Positions 27,305-36,819 of a stretch of 42,050 nt of DNA are shown piece by piece. This DNA comes from an uncultured Opitutales bacterium (GTDB lineage: Bacteria > Verrucomicrobiota > Verrucomicrobiia > Opitutales > UBA2995): positions 1 to 42,050 of the forward strand of contig CALJGU010000177.1 in assembly GCA_938075565.1 (NCBI GenBank), read 5' to 3'. Positions within the stretch are counted from its first letter, which is position 1. Each line of letters starts with the position of its first letter. The translations under genes were made by a program, and so were the position numbers. The notes below the pieces were generated by a model. That model saw only the letters and a list, made by a program, of their open reading frames with translations. It searched no databases and had not been told where the DNA came from.

Positions 27305-29755
27305 TTAGCGGGTAAGGAACAACTTGGACGTTACAATTGATTCAATCAAGTCGTCCAGTCGATAGTCGTCCTTTTTAAACTCTTTTGTCAGTCGCTCGAC
27401 GGCGTCTCGATCCGTGAATTCAAGCGATCTACCGAGGGCATAAGTGCTTAACTTGCGAACCAGGGCCTCGGAAAACTGATCGGTTTTCTCACTCAACAGA
27501 TAGGCCTTCAACTCTTCAGCCCCATTGACCTCATGCCCATCCGCCATCATATCCGATGCATCTACGGCGGCCAACTCCTGCTTATTGCGAGCCTGCCCCT
27601 TCTTCTTGGCGACCAAGCGAACTGCTTCAGAACGGAACAATCCGACCGCATCAAAGTTCTCAAGTGGAATACCCCAGGGATCGATATTCTTGTGACAATC
27701 CCCACAAGCCGGATCCATACGGTGAATCTCTAATTGCTGTTTTAAAGTCATCTGGGCAAAGCCTGGTGTCTCTGGGTCCAGGGACGGCACATTAGCCGGG
27801 GGTGGCGATGGCGGGTCATCGAGCAAACGTTCCAAAATCCACACCGCTCGATCAATCGGATGCGAATCTTCGCCGGTGGAATTGCCGACCAACATACTTG
27901 CCTGAGTAATCAAACCACCTCGACGATGTTCGGGAAGCAATGGGACGGGTCTCATTGCATTGCCCGATACGCCTTCGATGCCATAGTGATTGGCCAGAAT
28001 CTCGTTGAGCATGGTAAAGTCGGAATCGAGAAAATTGAGCGCCGAGAGATCGTTGTATAAGATCTCAGAAAAGAAGGCCTGCGATTCTTCCCGCATGGCT
28101 GGCACCACCCGCTCATTGAAGTCGGGGTAAAATTGCGGATTCACTGCCACTCGCTCCAACGCCTGCAAGTCCAGCCATTGATCGGTGAACTGTTCAATAA
28201 AGCGCTTGGCCTTGGGAGCCTGTAACATTCGCTGTACCTGTTTCCTCAATACTGATGCACGAAGAATCTTTTTGTTTTTCGCCAATGAAAGGAGTTCTTC
28301 ATCGGGCATGGTGCTCCACAAAAAGTAAGACAGGCGGGACGCAACTTCATAGCCGGTCAGTTTGCGTGTCCCCTTCCCTTCCTCGAGCGGCTCGACCAGA
28401 TAAAGAAACTGTGGCGAGATCAAAACCATCGACAAGGCCTGACGCATCGCGTCGATGAATTCTGGATACACCGGACGCACTTCCTTGTAAAAAGATAGGA
28501 TGTCATTCACTTCGCCCTTCGTCGGAGGTCGCCGATACGCCTTGGTCATAAAGCGCTTCAGCACTTCCTTCGCATAGGCGGTTTCATTCTTTGGAATCTC
28601 GAGCCCTTTATATAAGATATCGGTGTGATGCTTCGGTGGCCAGGCTTCGAATTCATTCACCACCAAACTCACCGATTCGACGACCAACCACGGTTGCTCA
28701 GGATCCGGGTCGTTCAGTTCACGATACTGTTCGTTAATGCGTAGCCGGAAGATGTCCATGGCTTCGCCACCATCGTCGTAGATATTGTGAACATTCACTA
28801 AGAAACCGGGAAAATTGGGCGTCACACTCAGCATCGGATAATGTTCGAGCCGGCCGTTGAATTCAAACAGGCCTGGCTCATCTTCAGTCGCCCAGACATC
28901 GATATCCTCACCCACTGAACCACCTGTCACGTAAGTATCAGGCCTTAAGCCTACCCGGACCCGCATACGCGGTGGGCCTTTCCCCTCCGGAATCACCGCA
29001 TGAGCCTTCACCTTCACCGTGACTGGTCCGGTGGTAGGATAATCCATCATGCGCAGCCAGAAGCTGTTACCCGGTTGAATCTTGCTGGTGTTGGTTACCG
29101 GATCAGGTCGATCCGCACGACGAGTGGCATTGGTCGTAGTAAAGGCTTCGTAGCGTTTGGGTTGCTCACCATCCACCAAAGCCACGCTCAATCCATACTG
29201 TGCAGCCTTGAGGTAATATTCCAGCTGCATGGACGACATGCCCATGACCGAGCCATTGTTTTGAAATCCATCGTGACTCGCCGTTTCCGGCGGCAGGTTT
29301 GTTGCGTAATCCAGTTCCACACCCAACAGATCAGACATCGTATTGTTGTATTCGTAACGAGTCATTCGACGAAGCACACCCAATCCATTGGTGGACCGTC
29401 GAATCTCAGCCGCCTCGGTCATCTCTTCGGTGATCCATTCAACCAGTATTTGACGTTCCTCATCACTTGGCTGAGCCTCATCTTCCGGAGGCATATCGCC
29501 TAGATGTAGGAGATCCAGGATGTCGTGCCAGGTTTCGCGATCCCGGCCTCCCACAAAATCCAAGTCCAGGTTATCGACCCGCACATCATTCTTCTGTTTG
29601 TCCGGCCCGTGGCAATCCACGCAGTATTTGTTCAACAAAGGAGCTACCTCATTTTCATAGGTAGGAGTGCGAGCGTTCGCCAGTTGGCCAGACCAAAGAA
29701 ATAGGGCAACTGTGGCAGCAAGCGGATAAATAGGTCTTAGGATCAATAAACGCAT
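27305..29755 (-). CDS. Secreted DUF1592 protein with cytochrome c domain (PSCyt1-DUF1587-1595-1592-1588-1585)
   Basis: 816 aa from the ATG at 29755 (a TTG start 45 bases upstream is possible). A signal peptide ends about SGQLANA-RT. The N-terminal planctomycete-type cytochrome c domain has one haem site, Cys45-Val-Asp-Cys48-His49, with Met in LLHLGDMPPED as the likely sixth ligand. The following order of domains (DUF1587, DUF1595, DUF1592, DUF1588, DUF1585) is inferred from recognisable stretches such as RMTRYEYNNTMSDLLG, RLSYFLWSTMPDEEL, FTMLNEILANHYGI and a second CxxCH at residues 684-688 (ACGDCHKNIDPWGIPLENFD). It probably handles electrons in the periplasm with the DUF1552 partner. Confidence 0.92.
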   Translation of the reverse strand: MRLLILRPIYPLAATVALFLWSGQLANARTPTYENEVAPLLNKYCVDCHGPDKQKNDVRVDNLDLDFVGGRDRETWHDILDLLHLGDMPPEDEAQPSDEERQILVEWITEEMTEAAEIRRSTNGLGVLRRMTRYEYNNTMSDLLGVELDYATNLPPETASHDGFQNNGSVMGMSSMQLEYYLKAAQYGLSVALVDGEQPKRYEAFTTTNATRRADRPDPVTNTSKIQPGNSFWLRMMDYPTTGPVTVKVKAHAVIPEGKGPPRMRVRVGLRPDTYVTGGSVGEDIDVWATEDEPGLFEFNGRLEHYPMLSVTPNFPGFLVNVHNIYDDGGEAMDIFRLRINEQYRELNDPDPEQPWLVVESVSLVVNEFEAWPPKHHTDILYKGLEIPKNETAYAKEVLKRFMTKAYRRPPTKGEVNDILSFYKEVRPVYPEFIDAMRQALSMVLISPQFLYLVEPLEEGKGTRKLTGYEVASRLSYFLWSTMPDEELLSLAKNKKILRASVLRKQVQRMLQAPKAKRFIEQFTDQWLDLQALERVAVNPQFYPDFNERVVPAMREESQAFFSEILYNDLSALNFLDSDFTMLNEILANHYGIEGVSGNAMRPVPLLPEHRRGGLITQASMLVGNSTGEDSHPIDRAVWILERLLDDPPSPPPANVPSLDPETPGFAQMTLKQQLEIHRMDPACGDCHKNIDPWGIPLENFDAVGLFRSEAVRLVAKKKGQARNKQELAAVDASDMMADGHEVNGAEELKAYLLSEKTDQFSEALVRKLSTYALGRSLEFTDRDAVERLTKEFKKDDYRLDDLIESIVTSKLFLTR

Positions 29756-30064
29756 ACTCAGGGCAGTAATGACTACCTTACTTTTTTGAAGAAGCGTCAA
29801 CTAAGAAGAACCCGGGCCTAGAATCCCTTTTATCCTATTCTACCAACCAGTAATCATGCTTGAATACTAACTGGATCTATCTAGAAATTTCCAAGTAACC
29901 GAACGCTCTCTCATACTCTATTATCTTCCCATGGAGAACGAACCCACTCCAAGCTCCCAAAGCGTAACTAATCCCAGCCAGAGTTGATCTGTCGCAACGG
30001 CATCCAAATGAGAGTTAATCTACTGAAATTTGAAAGCTGAAATTGCCCATCTACAAACTATCAT
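29756..30064. other. Divergent intergenic region
   Basis: About 309 bases between divergently transcribed genes, presumably with both promoters. I see no gene, clear repeat or strong hairpin. Confidence 0.5.
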
Positions 30065-30805
30065 ATGAAAATCATCGGCGTAGGCTTTGGCCGCACAGGA
30101 ACTTTATCTACCTTTACCGCTTTGAATGAGCTGGGGTATAAGTGTTATCATATGTTTGAAGTGCTGGAGAATCCGGCGAACAAAACTCACCTCGATTTCT
30201 GGCATCGAGTAGCTCATACCGAACCCGGGGTTCAGCATGATTGGTTGGAAGTATTTGAAAACTACGATGCCACGGTGGACAACCCTGCCTGTTGTGTCTG
30301 GCGGGAGTTGGTGGAGAAGTCCCCGGACGCGAAGGTGTTACTGACACTACATCCCAAAGGCCCCGAGGAATGGTTCAAGAGCACGGTCAATACGATCTAT
30401 AAGACCGAGTCGTTGTGGCAGTTTAAGGTGCTGGCATTTTTCATTCCCAAAATGCGCAAGATGACGCAGATGTGTCGCAGGCTCATTTGGCAGCGATCGC
30501 ACAAAGGAACACTAACCGACCAGGAACAAGCGATTGAACGTTACGAAGAGCACATCAAGGAAGTCAAAGCCGGGGTTCCCGAAGAAAACCTCCTCATCTA
30601 TTCCGTCGATCAGGGTTGGGATCCGCTATGTGATTTCCTTGGTAAGGAACCACCCGAAAGCGATTTCCCCAATGTAAACGATACCCAGGAGTTTCAGGCA
30701 TTTATTCGCAAACTAACACGAGTTGCTTATGGACTTATTGGAGCAAGCGCATTGATACTGTCGGGCATCATTTATGCAGCTTTAAATCTAATGGGTATAA
30801 TTTAG
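30065..30805 (+). CDS. Sulfotransferase-family P-loop protein with C-terminal membrane anchor
   Basis: 246 aa. It begins MKIIGVGFGRTGTLSTFTAL, the 5'-phosphosulfate loop of the sulfotransferase_4-type family (GFGRTGT, residues 7-13), followed by ELGYKCYHMFEV. LLTLHPKGPEEWFKST is the expected RDPxxWxxS-like region, with His-Pro-Lys in place of Arg-Asp-Pro. The last 25 residues (VAYGLIGASALILSGIIYAALN) form one hydrophobic helix, so it is probably membrane-anchored. It would transfer sulfate from PAPS to an unknown acceptor. A sulfatase gene lies downstream, but nothing shows they act on the same compound. It precedes the amine oxidase by 42 bases. Confidence 0.8.
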   Translation: MKIIGVGFGRTGTLSTFTALNELGYKCYHMFEVLENPANKTHLDFWHRVAHTEPGVQHDWLEVFENYDATVDNPACCVWRELVEKSPDAKVLLTLHPKGPEEWFKSTVNTIYKTESLWQFKVLAFFIPKMRKMTQMCRRLIWQRSHKGTLTDQEQAIERYEEHIKEVKAGVPEENLLIYSVDQGWDPLCDFLGKEPPESDFPNVNDTQEFQAFIRKLTRVAYGLIGASALILSGIIYAALNLMGII

Positions 30806-30847
30806 AGCGGTAATATACTTTAAAGATATAATTCGTAACCATACGTA

Positions 30848-32809
30848 ATGAATAATCGGGTACTACACTATCTCGTAATCCTTTTTCTGTTTTCGTTTTC
30901 GCTGGGGTTTGCGCAACCGGCGCAACACCCGCTCGACCCTCTTTCCTGGGAGGAGTATTGGACGGTGACAAAATCGCTTCACGAGGCAGGGCACTACAAC
31001 AAGGATACCCTTCTTTCCTCGGTCAACTTACTGGAACCGACCAAAGACGTTGTTTTGAAATGGAAGCCGGGCAAATCCGTTCCTCGATCTGCAAAGGTCA
31101 TTGTTCGTAAAGAGGAGAAAACCTACAGAGCCATTGTTAATTTAAACAAAGCAACTGTTACTGAGTGGACATTATTAGAGGGTATTCAACCCATGTGGAA
31201 TGGATCCGACTATGGATCGATGGATGAAAAGCTGATGGAGCATGCCGAAGTGATTGCCGCCCTACAAAAGCGAGGGTACGACGACCTCACCTTTATAAGT
31301 TCGGCTACCCTACCCTTGGGACCGATGGGGATTGAGGAAGAGCTAGGTCGTCGCATTGGTCATGCCATATTTTTGGAATACCGTGGAGAACGTACGGGTT
31401 GGCACCGGGAGATCGATGGTCTGGTCGCGGTAGTAGATTTAAACTCTGAGGAGATCATCCGCGTGGATGACGAGGGAGCGGTACTAGCGCCCGAGATCTC
31501 AATGGATTATGACCGTAGCAGCATAGGCAAAGCGAGGGAGGTTCCTGGCCCGATCTTTGTTCAACAACCGAATGGCCCTGGCTTTAAGGTCGATGGCCAT
31601 ATCATCGAATGGCAGAACTGGAAATTCCATGTAAGACCCGACGTGCGCCTGGGTATGATCATATCCGATGTCACATACCAAGACGGAGAGGATACCCGGA
31701 AAGTGATGTACCAGGGAAGTTTATCAGAAATCTTTGTTCCCTATATGGATCCTGCGATAGGATGGTATAACAAGAACTATATCGATTCCGGTGAATACAC
31801 AGACTCAGGGCTCATCAAGCCGATGATCGAAGATGTCGACTGTCCTCCCCACACGTATTACATGAGTGCCACTTTTGCCGATAACCAGGGGCATCCACAG
31901 ATGCATAATCGGATGATCGGCATATTCGAACGTGAACCGGGTGATCCTTCCTGGAGACATTATAAGGGGCCCGAGGAAGGTGGTCCGGATGGTCGAATTA
32001 AAAGGGACCTAGTTGTTCGCACTGCAGCGGTATTAGCCAACTACGATTACATCTTCGATTGGATCTTCCAGCAGGATGGATCCATCGTCGTGAAGGTGGG
32101 TGCCACGGGGATGGTAGCCGTCAAACAAGTGGCCGAAAAGACCGTTCATGAATCGATCAATGGAGATCCCGATGCCTATGGTCGCATGATCGATGAGCGG
32201 GTGGTTGGCGTGAATCACGATCACTACTTTAATTTCCGGCTAGATCTAGATGTAGACGGAAGGGACAACAGCCTCTCTGTCGACAAAATGAGAATCCAGC
32301 GCCTGCCCGAAGATCATCCGCGACGCAGCGTTTGGACTGTTCAATCCCACATCGCCCACACGGAATCACAAGCCAAGATGAACATGAATCTGGAGAAGCC
32401 AGCGATGTGGCGCTTCACTAGCAGCAAACAAGAAAATAAGGTGGGACACCCAACTAGTTACCGCATCAAGCCGGGCATGTCAGGCGCTCCCTTGATCAGT
32501 GAAGATGATTTCCCGCGCAAACGGGCTGGCTTTATCAATCATCACTTGTGGGTCACTCCCTATGAACCAGACGAACTATACGCCGCTGGTGAATTCCCTA
32601 CTCTTAGCACTCCAGGCATGGGCCTACCCGCCTGGACGAGTGATGATCGAGCAATCGCCAACACAGACATCGTAGCTTGGTATACAGTAGGTATGCATCA
32701 TGTAGTGCGCGCAGAAGATTGGCCGGTCATGCCGGTTGCCTGGCACTCGTTTGAGATACGTCCATTCGATTTCTTTGATAAGAACCCGGCGTTGGATCTG
32801 CCAAAGTAA
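30848..32809 (+). CDS. Secreted copper amine oxidase (primary-amine oxidase)
   Basis: 653 aa with a signal peptide (residues 1-22, ending GFA). It has the small N2/N3 domains and the large catalytic domain from about residue 225. The catalytic base is Asp313 in NYIDSGEY, and the topaquinone precursor is Tyr399 in LANYDY. Copper ligands are His457 and His459 (VNHDHYFNFRLDLDVDG) and one His of GMHHVVRAEDWPVMPV (617-618), so the active site is complete. The usual Thr three residues before the Asn of TxxNY is Val here. It converts primary amines to aldehydes with release of ammonia and hydrogen peroxide. Ammonium scavenging from amines outside the cytoplasm fits the region's nutrient-uptake theme. 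Confidence 0.93.
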   Translation: MNNRVLHYLVILFLFSFSLGFAQPAQHPLDPLSWEEYWTVTKSLHEAGHYNKDTLLSSVNLLEPTKDVVLKWKPGKSVPRSAKVIVRKEEKTYRAIVNLNKATVTEWTLLEGIQPMWNGSDYGSMDEKLMEHAEVIAALQKRGYDDLTFISSATLPLGPMGIEEELGRRIGHAIFLEYRGERTGWHREIDGLVAVVDLNSEEIIRVDDEGAVLAPEISMDYDRSSIGKAREVPGPIFVQQPNGPGFKVDGHIIEWQNWKFHVRPDVRLGMIISDVTYQDGEDTRKVMYQGSLSEIFVPYMDPAIGWYNKNYIDSGEYTDSGLIKPMIEDVDCPPHTYYMSATFADNQGHPQMHNRMIGIFEREPGDPSWRHYKGPEEGGPDGRIKRDLVVRTAAVLANYDYIFDWIFQQDGSIVVKVGATGMVAVKQVAEKTVHESINGDPDAYGRMIDERVVGVNHDHYFNFRLDLDVDGRDNSLSVDKMRIQRLPEDHPRRSVWTVQSHIAHTESQAKMNMNLEKPAMWRFTSSKQENKVGHPTSYRIKPGMSGAPLISEDDFPRKRAGFINHHLWVTPYEPDELYAAGEFPTLSTPGMGLPAWTSDDRAIANTDIVAWYTVGMHHVVRAEDWPVMPVAWHSFEIRPFDFFDKNPALDLPK

Positions 32810-32863
32810 AGAGTAGTAGCTCGCAACTCGGTCTCAATCGTATCCAGCCTTCAAGTGATGACA

Positions 32864-32899
32864 TCGGCATTGCGAGGACGCAATGGCCCTACCTTTTTT
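32864..32899. repeat. Dispersed word repeated from 21303-21338
   Basis: TCGGCATTGCGAGGACGCAA, then TGGCCCTACC, differs from the 21303-21338 copy at only a few positions (AC/AT, AG/AA, TT/TG). It is part of the non-coding spacer between the amine oxidase and the sulfatase. Confidence 0.6.
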
Positions 32900-32976
32900 A
32901 GAGAGGGATTAGGATAAAGAAGTTTGCGAACAATTAAGCAAAGAGTTGTAGCCGCGGTCGTGAGACCGTGGAAAAC

Positions 32977-33109
32977 TGTAGGAGCGGCTTTACGCCGCGA
33001 TTAGGGGATACAAAAACCAACTGCAAAGACATGCAATAATCGCAAGCATCATTAGCTCGAAGGCATTGTTACAGCCTCCGTGAAATCGCGGCATAAAGCC
33101 GCTCCTACA
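32977..33109. repeat. TAGGAGC-family palindrome, second copy
   Basis: Arms 32977-33002 and 33084-33109 (26 bases each, starting TGTAGGAGCGGCTTTA) are reverse complements with one mismatch, around an 81-base centre. Just before it, 32950-32972 holds a CGCGGTC/GACCGTG hairpin. The spacer 32810-33179 has no gene. Confidence 0.8.
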
Positions 33110-33179
33110 ATTCTCTCCCCACACCGTTTAACTGATTTGCGGATTGATCTGCTATTCTGCATTTTCAATACTGAGAATA

Positions 33180-34673
33180 ATGAATTCTATTCGATCTACC
33201 CTACTCGTTTTCTGTTTTCTGTTTTCTGCCTCCTGGGCTCTGGCTGAGCCTCCCAACATCATACTCATGATGGGCGATGACCATGGCTGGGATGAAGTGG
33301 CCTATAAGGGGCATCCTCATCTAAAGACTCCGATCCTGGATGAGATGGCAGCAACAGGCCTTCGTCTGGATAGGTTTTACTCCGGGCATCCGACCTGTTC
33401 TCCGACTCGGGGCAGTTTCCTGACTGGGCGTCATCCGAATCGCTATGGCACCTTTAGCCCAAACTGGTCGATGAGACCTGAGGAGATCACGATCGGGCAT
33501 CTATTAAAACAAGCCGGTTACCGTACCGGGCACTTTGGAAAATGGCATGTCGGTCCGGTTAAGAAGGCCTCACCCACCAGTCCCGGAGCGATGGGATTCG
33601 ATGAGTGGCTGTCGCATGACAACTTTTTCGAATTGGATCCCGTCCTCGTCCGCAATGGCGGAGAACCAAAGAAGTATCCCGGTGAAAGTTCTGAAATTAT
33701 TATCGACGATACCATTCGCTTCATCGGCGATGCGCAAAAGAAGAAACAACCGTTTATGGCGGTGGTGTGGTTTGGCTCTCCGCATGAACCCTACATGGGA
33801 CTTCCAGAAGACCTGGCTTTGTATGATGATCTCCCGCAGGAATACGCGAAGAAGAAAGTCAAATTAACGAGTGTTGAAACAGGCCAGGCCTCGACTCAAG
33901 TTTTGCGCGATGTGCTACAAGTCCGCTATGCGGAAATCACCGCGATGGACCGTGCGATTGGTAAACTGAGAGATCACCTCAAGGACGCAGGTCTACGAGA
34001 CAACACCATAGTCTTTTACTGTGGCGACAATGGAGTCCCGGCAAGCGGTAACGGAGCAACCAATCCTTTTCGGGCACTCAAGGGCTCTGTCTATGAAGGC
34101 GGCGTCCGTGTACCCGGCGTATTAGAATGGCCGTCAAAAATATCTAGCCCTCGTAGTTCTGATCTGAATACCGTTACCAGTGACCTACTCCCTACCCTGG
34201 CAGACCTAGTTGACCAAGCCTTACCTGATCGACCAATCGATGGTGCAAGCCTGGTTCCTCTGTTAACCGGCGAAATGAAGGAACGCCCCTCACCGATCAT
34301 GTTCTGGAATTTCGACACTCGCCCGGAAGAGGCTAACAGCGACAAACCCTACATCGACCCTAAGCTTCAGGAAGGCACAACCCCACTCATTAAAATGATG
34401 GCTGGTAAATATACCCGAACTTTCCGCAACTACCATCATCCCGTAATCAAAGATACCGATTACAATGGATCCCGCACTCTACTTCATGAGCGCTACAAAC
34501 TGGTGATCGATGGAGAGAAGGACAATGGAATTGAACTCTTTGATATAGTCAGAGATCCCTACGAAACTACCAATCTGGCAGAAGAATTGCCGGCGATCAC
34601 AGCAAGCTTACAGGATCAAATGAAGGACTGGCAGGATTCAGTTCTCAAAAGCCTGACAGCGGCCGATTATTGA
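33180..34673 (+). CDS. Secreted type I sulfatase
   Basis: 497 aa from the ATG at 33180, which starts a signal peptide ending LAEPP; a TTG 36 bases upstream is rejected. The sulfatase fold begins PNIILMMGDDHGWDE, with metal ligands Asp33 and Asp34. The maturation motif is CSPTRGSFLTGR at residue 73 (C-S-P-T-R, converted to formylglycine by an FGE not seen here). The second metal site is FYCGDNGVP, and GGVRVPGVLEWP is typical. It hydrolyses sulfate esters, probably of a sulfated glycan. The N-terminal fGly site and both metal sites are intact. Downstream 264 bases lead to the interrupted gene at 34938. Confidence 0.92.
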   Translation: MNSIRSTLLVFCFLFSASWALAEPPNIILMMGDDHGWDEVAYKGHPHLKTPILDEMAATGLRLDRFYSGHPTCSPTRGSFLTGRHPNRYGTFSPNWSMRPEEITIGHLLKQAGYRTGHFGKWHVGPVKKASPTSPGAMGFDEWLSHDNFFELDPVLVRNGGEPKKYPGESSEIIIDDTIRFIGDAQKKKQPFMAVVWFGSPHEPYMGLPEDLALYDDLPQEYAKKKVKLTSVETGQASTQVLRDVLQVRYAEITAMDRAIGKLRDHLKDAGLRDNTIVFYCGDNGVPASGNGATNPFRALKGSVYEGGVRVPGVLEWPSKISSPRSSDLNTVTSDLLPTLADLVDQALPDRPIDGASLVPLLTGEMKERPSPIMFWNFDTRPEEANSDKPYIDPKLQEGTTPLIKMMAGKYTRTFRNYHHPVIKDTDYNGSRTLLHERYKLVIDGEKDNGIELFDIVRDPYETTNLAEELPAITASLQDQMKDWQDSVLKSLTAADY

Positions 34674-34848
34674 GAGGAAATTGGAATATAGTAGTTAGGA
34701 GTGTGAAGATAATGGCTTAAGAGCACTTACTCGGAATCCTTAGTGGAAATCACCTACCCGTTTCGTAAGATTCCAGCAAATCAACCGTTCGAGTTCCTTG
34801 AATGTTATTCAAGCTTGATCCATTAAGATCATGAAGCTTAATTCTTAC

Positions 34849-34916
34849 AAGTCAGCCCCCTGCTGACTTTGCCCTCTACCGCAATGAGGCGGCACAGCAA
34901 ATCCCCGTTACGGGGA
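34849..34916 (+). promoter_or_regulatory. Structured leader (three small hairpins) before the interrupted gene
   Basis: AAGTCAGC/GCTGACTT (34849-34856 with 34862-34869, loop CCCCT), a weak CCGC/GCGG pair near 34879-34892, and TCCCCG/CGGGGA (34902-34907 with 34911-34916, loop TTA) follow each other and end 22 bases before the ATG at 34938. This could be a transcript leader with a regulatory role or the end of an upstream transcript. No known riboswitch class is recognised. Confidence 0.35.
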
Positions 34917-34937
34917 ATCTCTCCAACCCCTATAATA

Positions 34938-35696
34938 ATGAAAAGAATAAGAACCCATTGCCTGGGCTTCCTTTGCCTTGTACTCATTCCCCTGACGGAT
35001 CTATTCAGTCAGAACATTGTCGTGGTTCAAGCCAGACGCGTTTAACCTGAAAACATGCAGGAATACATCCAGCGAGAAGATACTTACTGGAAACACGTTG
35101 CCAAAAAAGCCATCTCAGATGACCGATTGGCAGCCTGGTCTATCTGGACCCATGTGGGCGGTTTTGATATTCATGAAGAGCCAAATGTTTTAGTCGTGAA
35201 TACTTTTACTCCAGAGCAATTTGCGAAAGGCATGGGCGGCATTTGGAATTTTAAGAAAGTCTTTCCCGACGCCAAAGCCAGCGATGTGCTAACCCGCACG
35301 ATCAGCACGACCCATGACATCGCGTATTACCAGAATCTGGAAATGAATGTGAAAGAACAACCGCAAGTTATCCGGATCAACATGGCCAAGGCAGATAATG
35401 TCCGAGAGTATGCGGAGATGGAAACCTCCCTGCGGGGACCATTTATAGATGAGCAGATGAAAAAAGGTACTACCAGTGTAGTCAGTTGGTCATTCTCCAC
35501 GTTGCTCATGCCAAGGGGCAGCGGAAGCTCCCACGACGCTGTTTCTGTAGATGGGTATAAATCGATATCCGATGCACTCAATCCTGGTTTCGCAGACGGC
35601 GTCAGTCTTCCCGAAGGTATTGATAAGCTATTTGATATTCACGACAAGGTGGACATCCAGCTCTATCAACTCGCCTCCGTCGTCGAACTGAAATAA
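34938..35696 (+). pseudogene. Secreted protein of unknown function interrupted by one in-frame TAA
   Basis: The ATG at 34938 opens a signal peptide (MKRIRTHCLGFLCLVLIPL, then TDLFSQ) continuing NIVVVQARRV, then TAA at 35043-35045. The same frame continues after the stop without any shift: PENMQEYIQREDTYWKHVAK and about 200 more residues to 35696 (a 213-aa frame from the ATG at 35055). The reading across the stop (RV-stop-PENMQEYIQRE) is what a single protein with Lys, Gln or Glu at that position would give. Expression from ATG 35055 would lack the signal peptide. The protein belongs to no family I can name; it has alternating strands and a YW-containing start seen in small secreted proteins. 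A strong terminator follows. Confidence 0.75.
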
Positions 35697-35716
35697 TCTT
35701 TCCAATCTCGAATAAC

Positions 35717-35748
35717 AAAAAAAGCCCACTGATCAGGTGGGCTTTTTT
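35717..35748. terminator. Bidirectional Rho-independent terminator
   Basis: GCCCAC/GTGGGC stem (35724-35729 with 35737-35742), loop TGATCAG, flanked by seven As and six Ts. It lies between convergent genes ending at 35696 (plus) and 35769 (minus), so it can end both transcripts. Confidence 0.9.
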
Positions 35749-35768
35749 ATTAAATAAATAGATATCCC

Positions 35769-36632
35769 TTAGTTCACACTATCGGGTTCTTCGCTGTCGA
35801 TGACCTCAACCTCACCGATCTTCACATTGGCCTCTTCGTTGAAGCGCTTGGTGATTAGGCCCTTCATGTTTTGGCCGTAGTAATCACCTGCAACTTCATT
35901 CATTTGTCCAATAGCTGCGGTAAAAGACTGTCCTAAGGCTCGCATGCTGTAACGCGTTCTCCAAAGCATAACCGTCTCACCTTCCTTTAGCTTCTGATAA
36001 TCATAGGCCATAAGGATTATGAAATAGCGTTCCTCATCGATCATGCGCTTCATCTGTTCTTCCTCGTAGCGACTTCCAATCAAATCAAAGGCTTCTTCCA
36101 TCCCAAGCAGTTGGGATTTGTAATAGGCATTACCTTCATTGGCCTCAGAGATCGAAAGTGAGGCGTTGTAATTGAACTCCAACTCGGAGGATATATTGCT
36201 AGGGTTAGCAAAAGCGACGCTCGCGTCGGGCGTAAGTCCCCCCATATCATCGAGAGAAGTATAGCCGTGCAGCTCCTGCAGGGAATCCTCAGCTGGTCGC
36301 GTTCTTCCCCAGTGAACCACAATGAGCAGATCCGTAGTTTCAGGATTCGGGTCTGGGATAAAATTGTTTTTGCCCAGGTTTAGAGCAACGTCCTGCACGA
36401 TATCCTTAAATTTCAGATCCTCCATTGAAGGATCAGAAATCGAACCAGGGTGGTAATTTCCCTTCAAAAACCGGTAAGTCAGTATTTTCTTATCCGGATC
36501 TCTGGCACGGTCTGTGGTGAATTCATCCCAGGCTTCAGCCCGAACAGAGACGCGATTGACGGCCAACAAACCGGTGGCGGCGAGGGATAGGAATAGGAAA
36601 TAAGTGAAGGCAATTCTTATATCTAGGGACAT
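35769..36632 (-). CDS. Secreted protein of unrecognised family (paralogue A)
   Basis: 287 aa from the ATG at 36632, chosen for its signal peptide (FTYFLFLSLAATGLLA). It is a paralogue of the next upstream gene at 36820-37776. Shared stretches include GSISDPSMEDLKF, DLLIVVHWG, LEFNYNASLSISEA, QLLGMEEAFD, DEERYFIILMAYDYQKLKEG, VMLWRTRYSMRALGQSF, and the end VKIGEVEVIDSEEP. The alternation of short strands and Arg-rich positions suggests an all-beta or alpha/beta soluble domain. No catalytic motif is evident. It may be one of a set of exported proteins controlled by the nearby ECF sigma factor and kinase (inference). Ends at a shared terminator. Confidence 0.75.
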   Translation of the reverse strand: MSLDIRIAFTYFLFLSLAATGLLAVNRVSVRAEAWDEFTTDRARDPDKKILTYRFLKGNYHPGSISDPSMEDLKFKDIVQDVALNLGKNNFIPDPNPETTDLLIVVHWGRTRPAEDSLQELHGYTSLDDMGGLTPDASVAFANPSNISSELEFNYNASLSISEANEGNAYYKSQLLGMEEAFDLIGSRYEEEQMKRMIDEERYFIILMAYDYQKLKEGETVMLWRTRYSMRALGQSFTAAIGQMNEVAGDYYGQNMKGLITKRFNEEANVKIGEVEVIDSEEPDSVN

Positions 36633-36819
36633 GATAATAAAAATAACGGTGGTTTGCAAATGAGGGTTACATACAAGAGAGACAACACCAGGGGGTTTAG
36701 GATCCCTCCACAATTTTCAAAATGAATTTAGGAAAATCTAGCCCACTCTCAAGCACTGAATGAATGACCCTTAGCGGCCATTGATTTACAAGGTTAAGCC
36801 GAATATGAGTTGATTTATA

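Noticed and set aside
34871-34916. Resemblance to a cyclic-di-GMP (GEMM) riboswitch because of GCACAGCAAA
   Set aside because: The characteristic CACAGGGCAAAC and the second conserved GACGCAAAGCC words are not present in the right arrangement.
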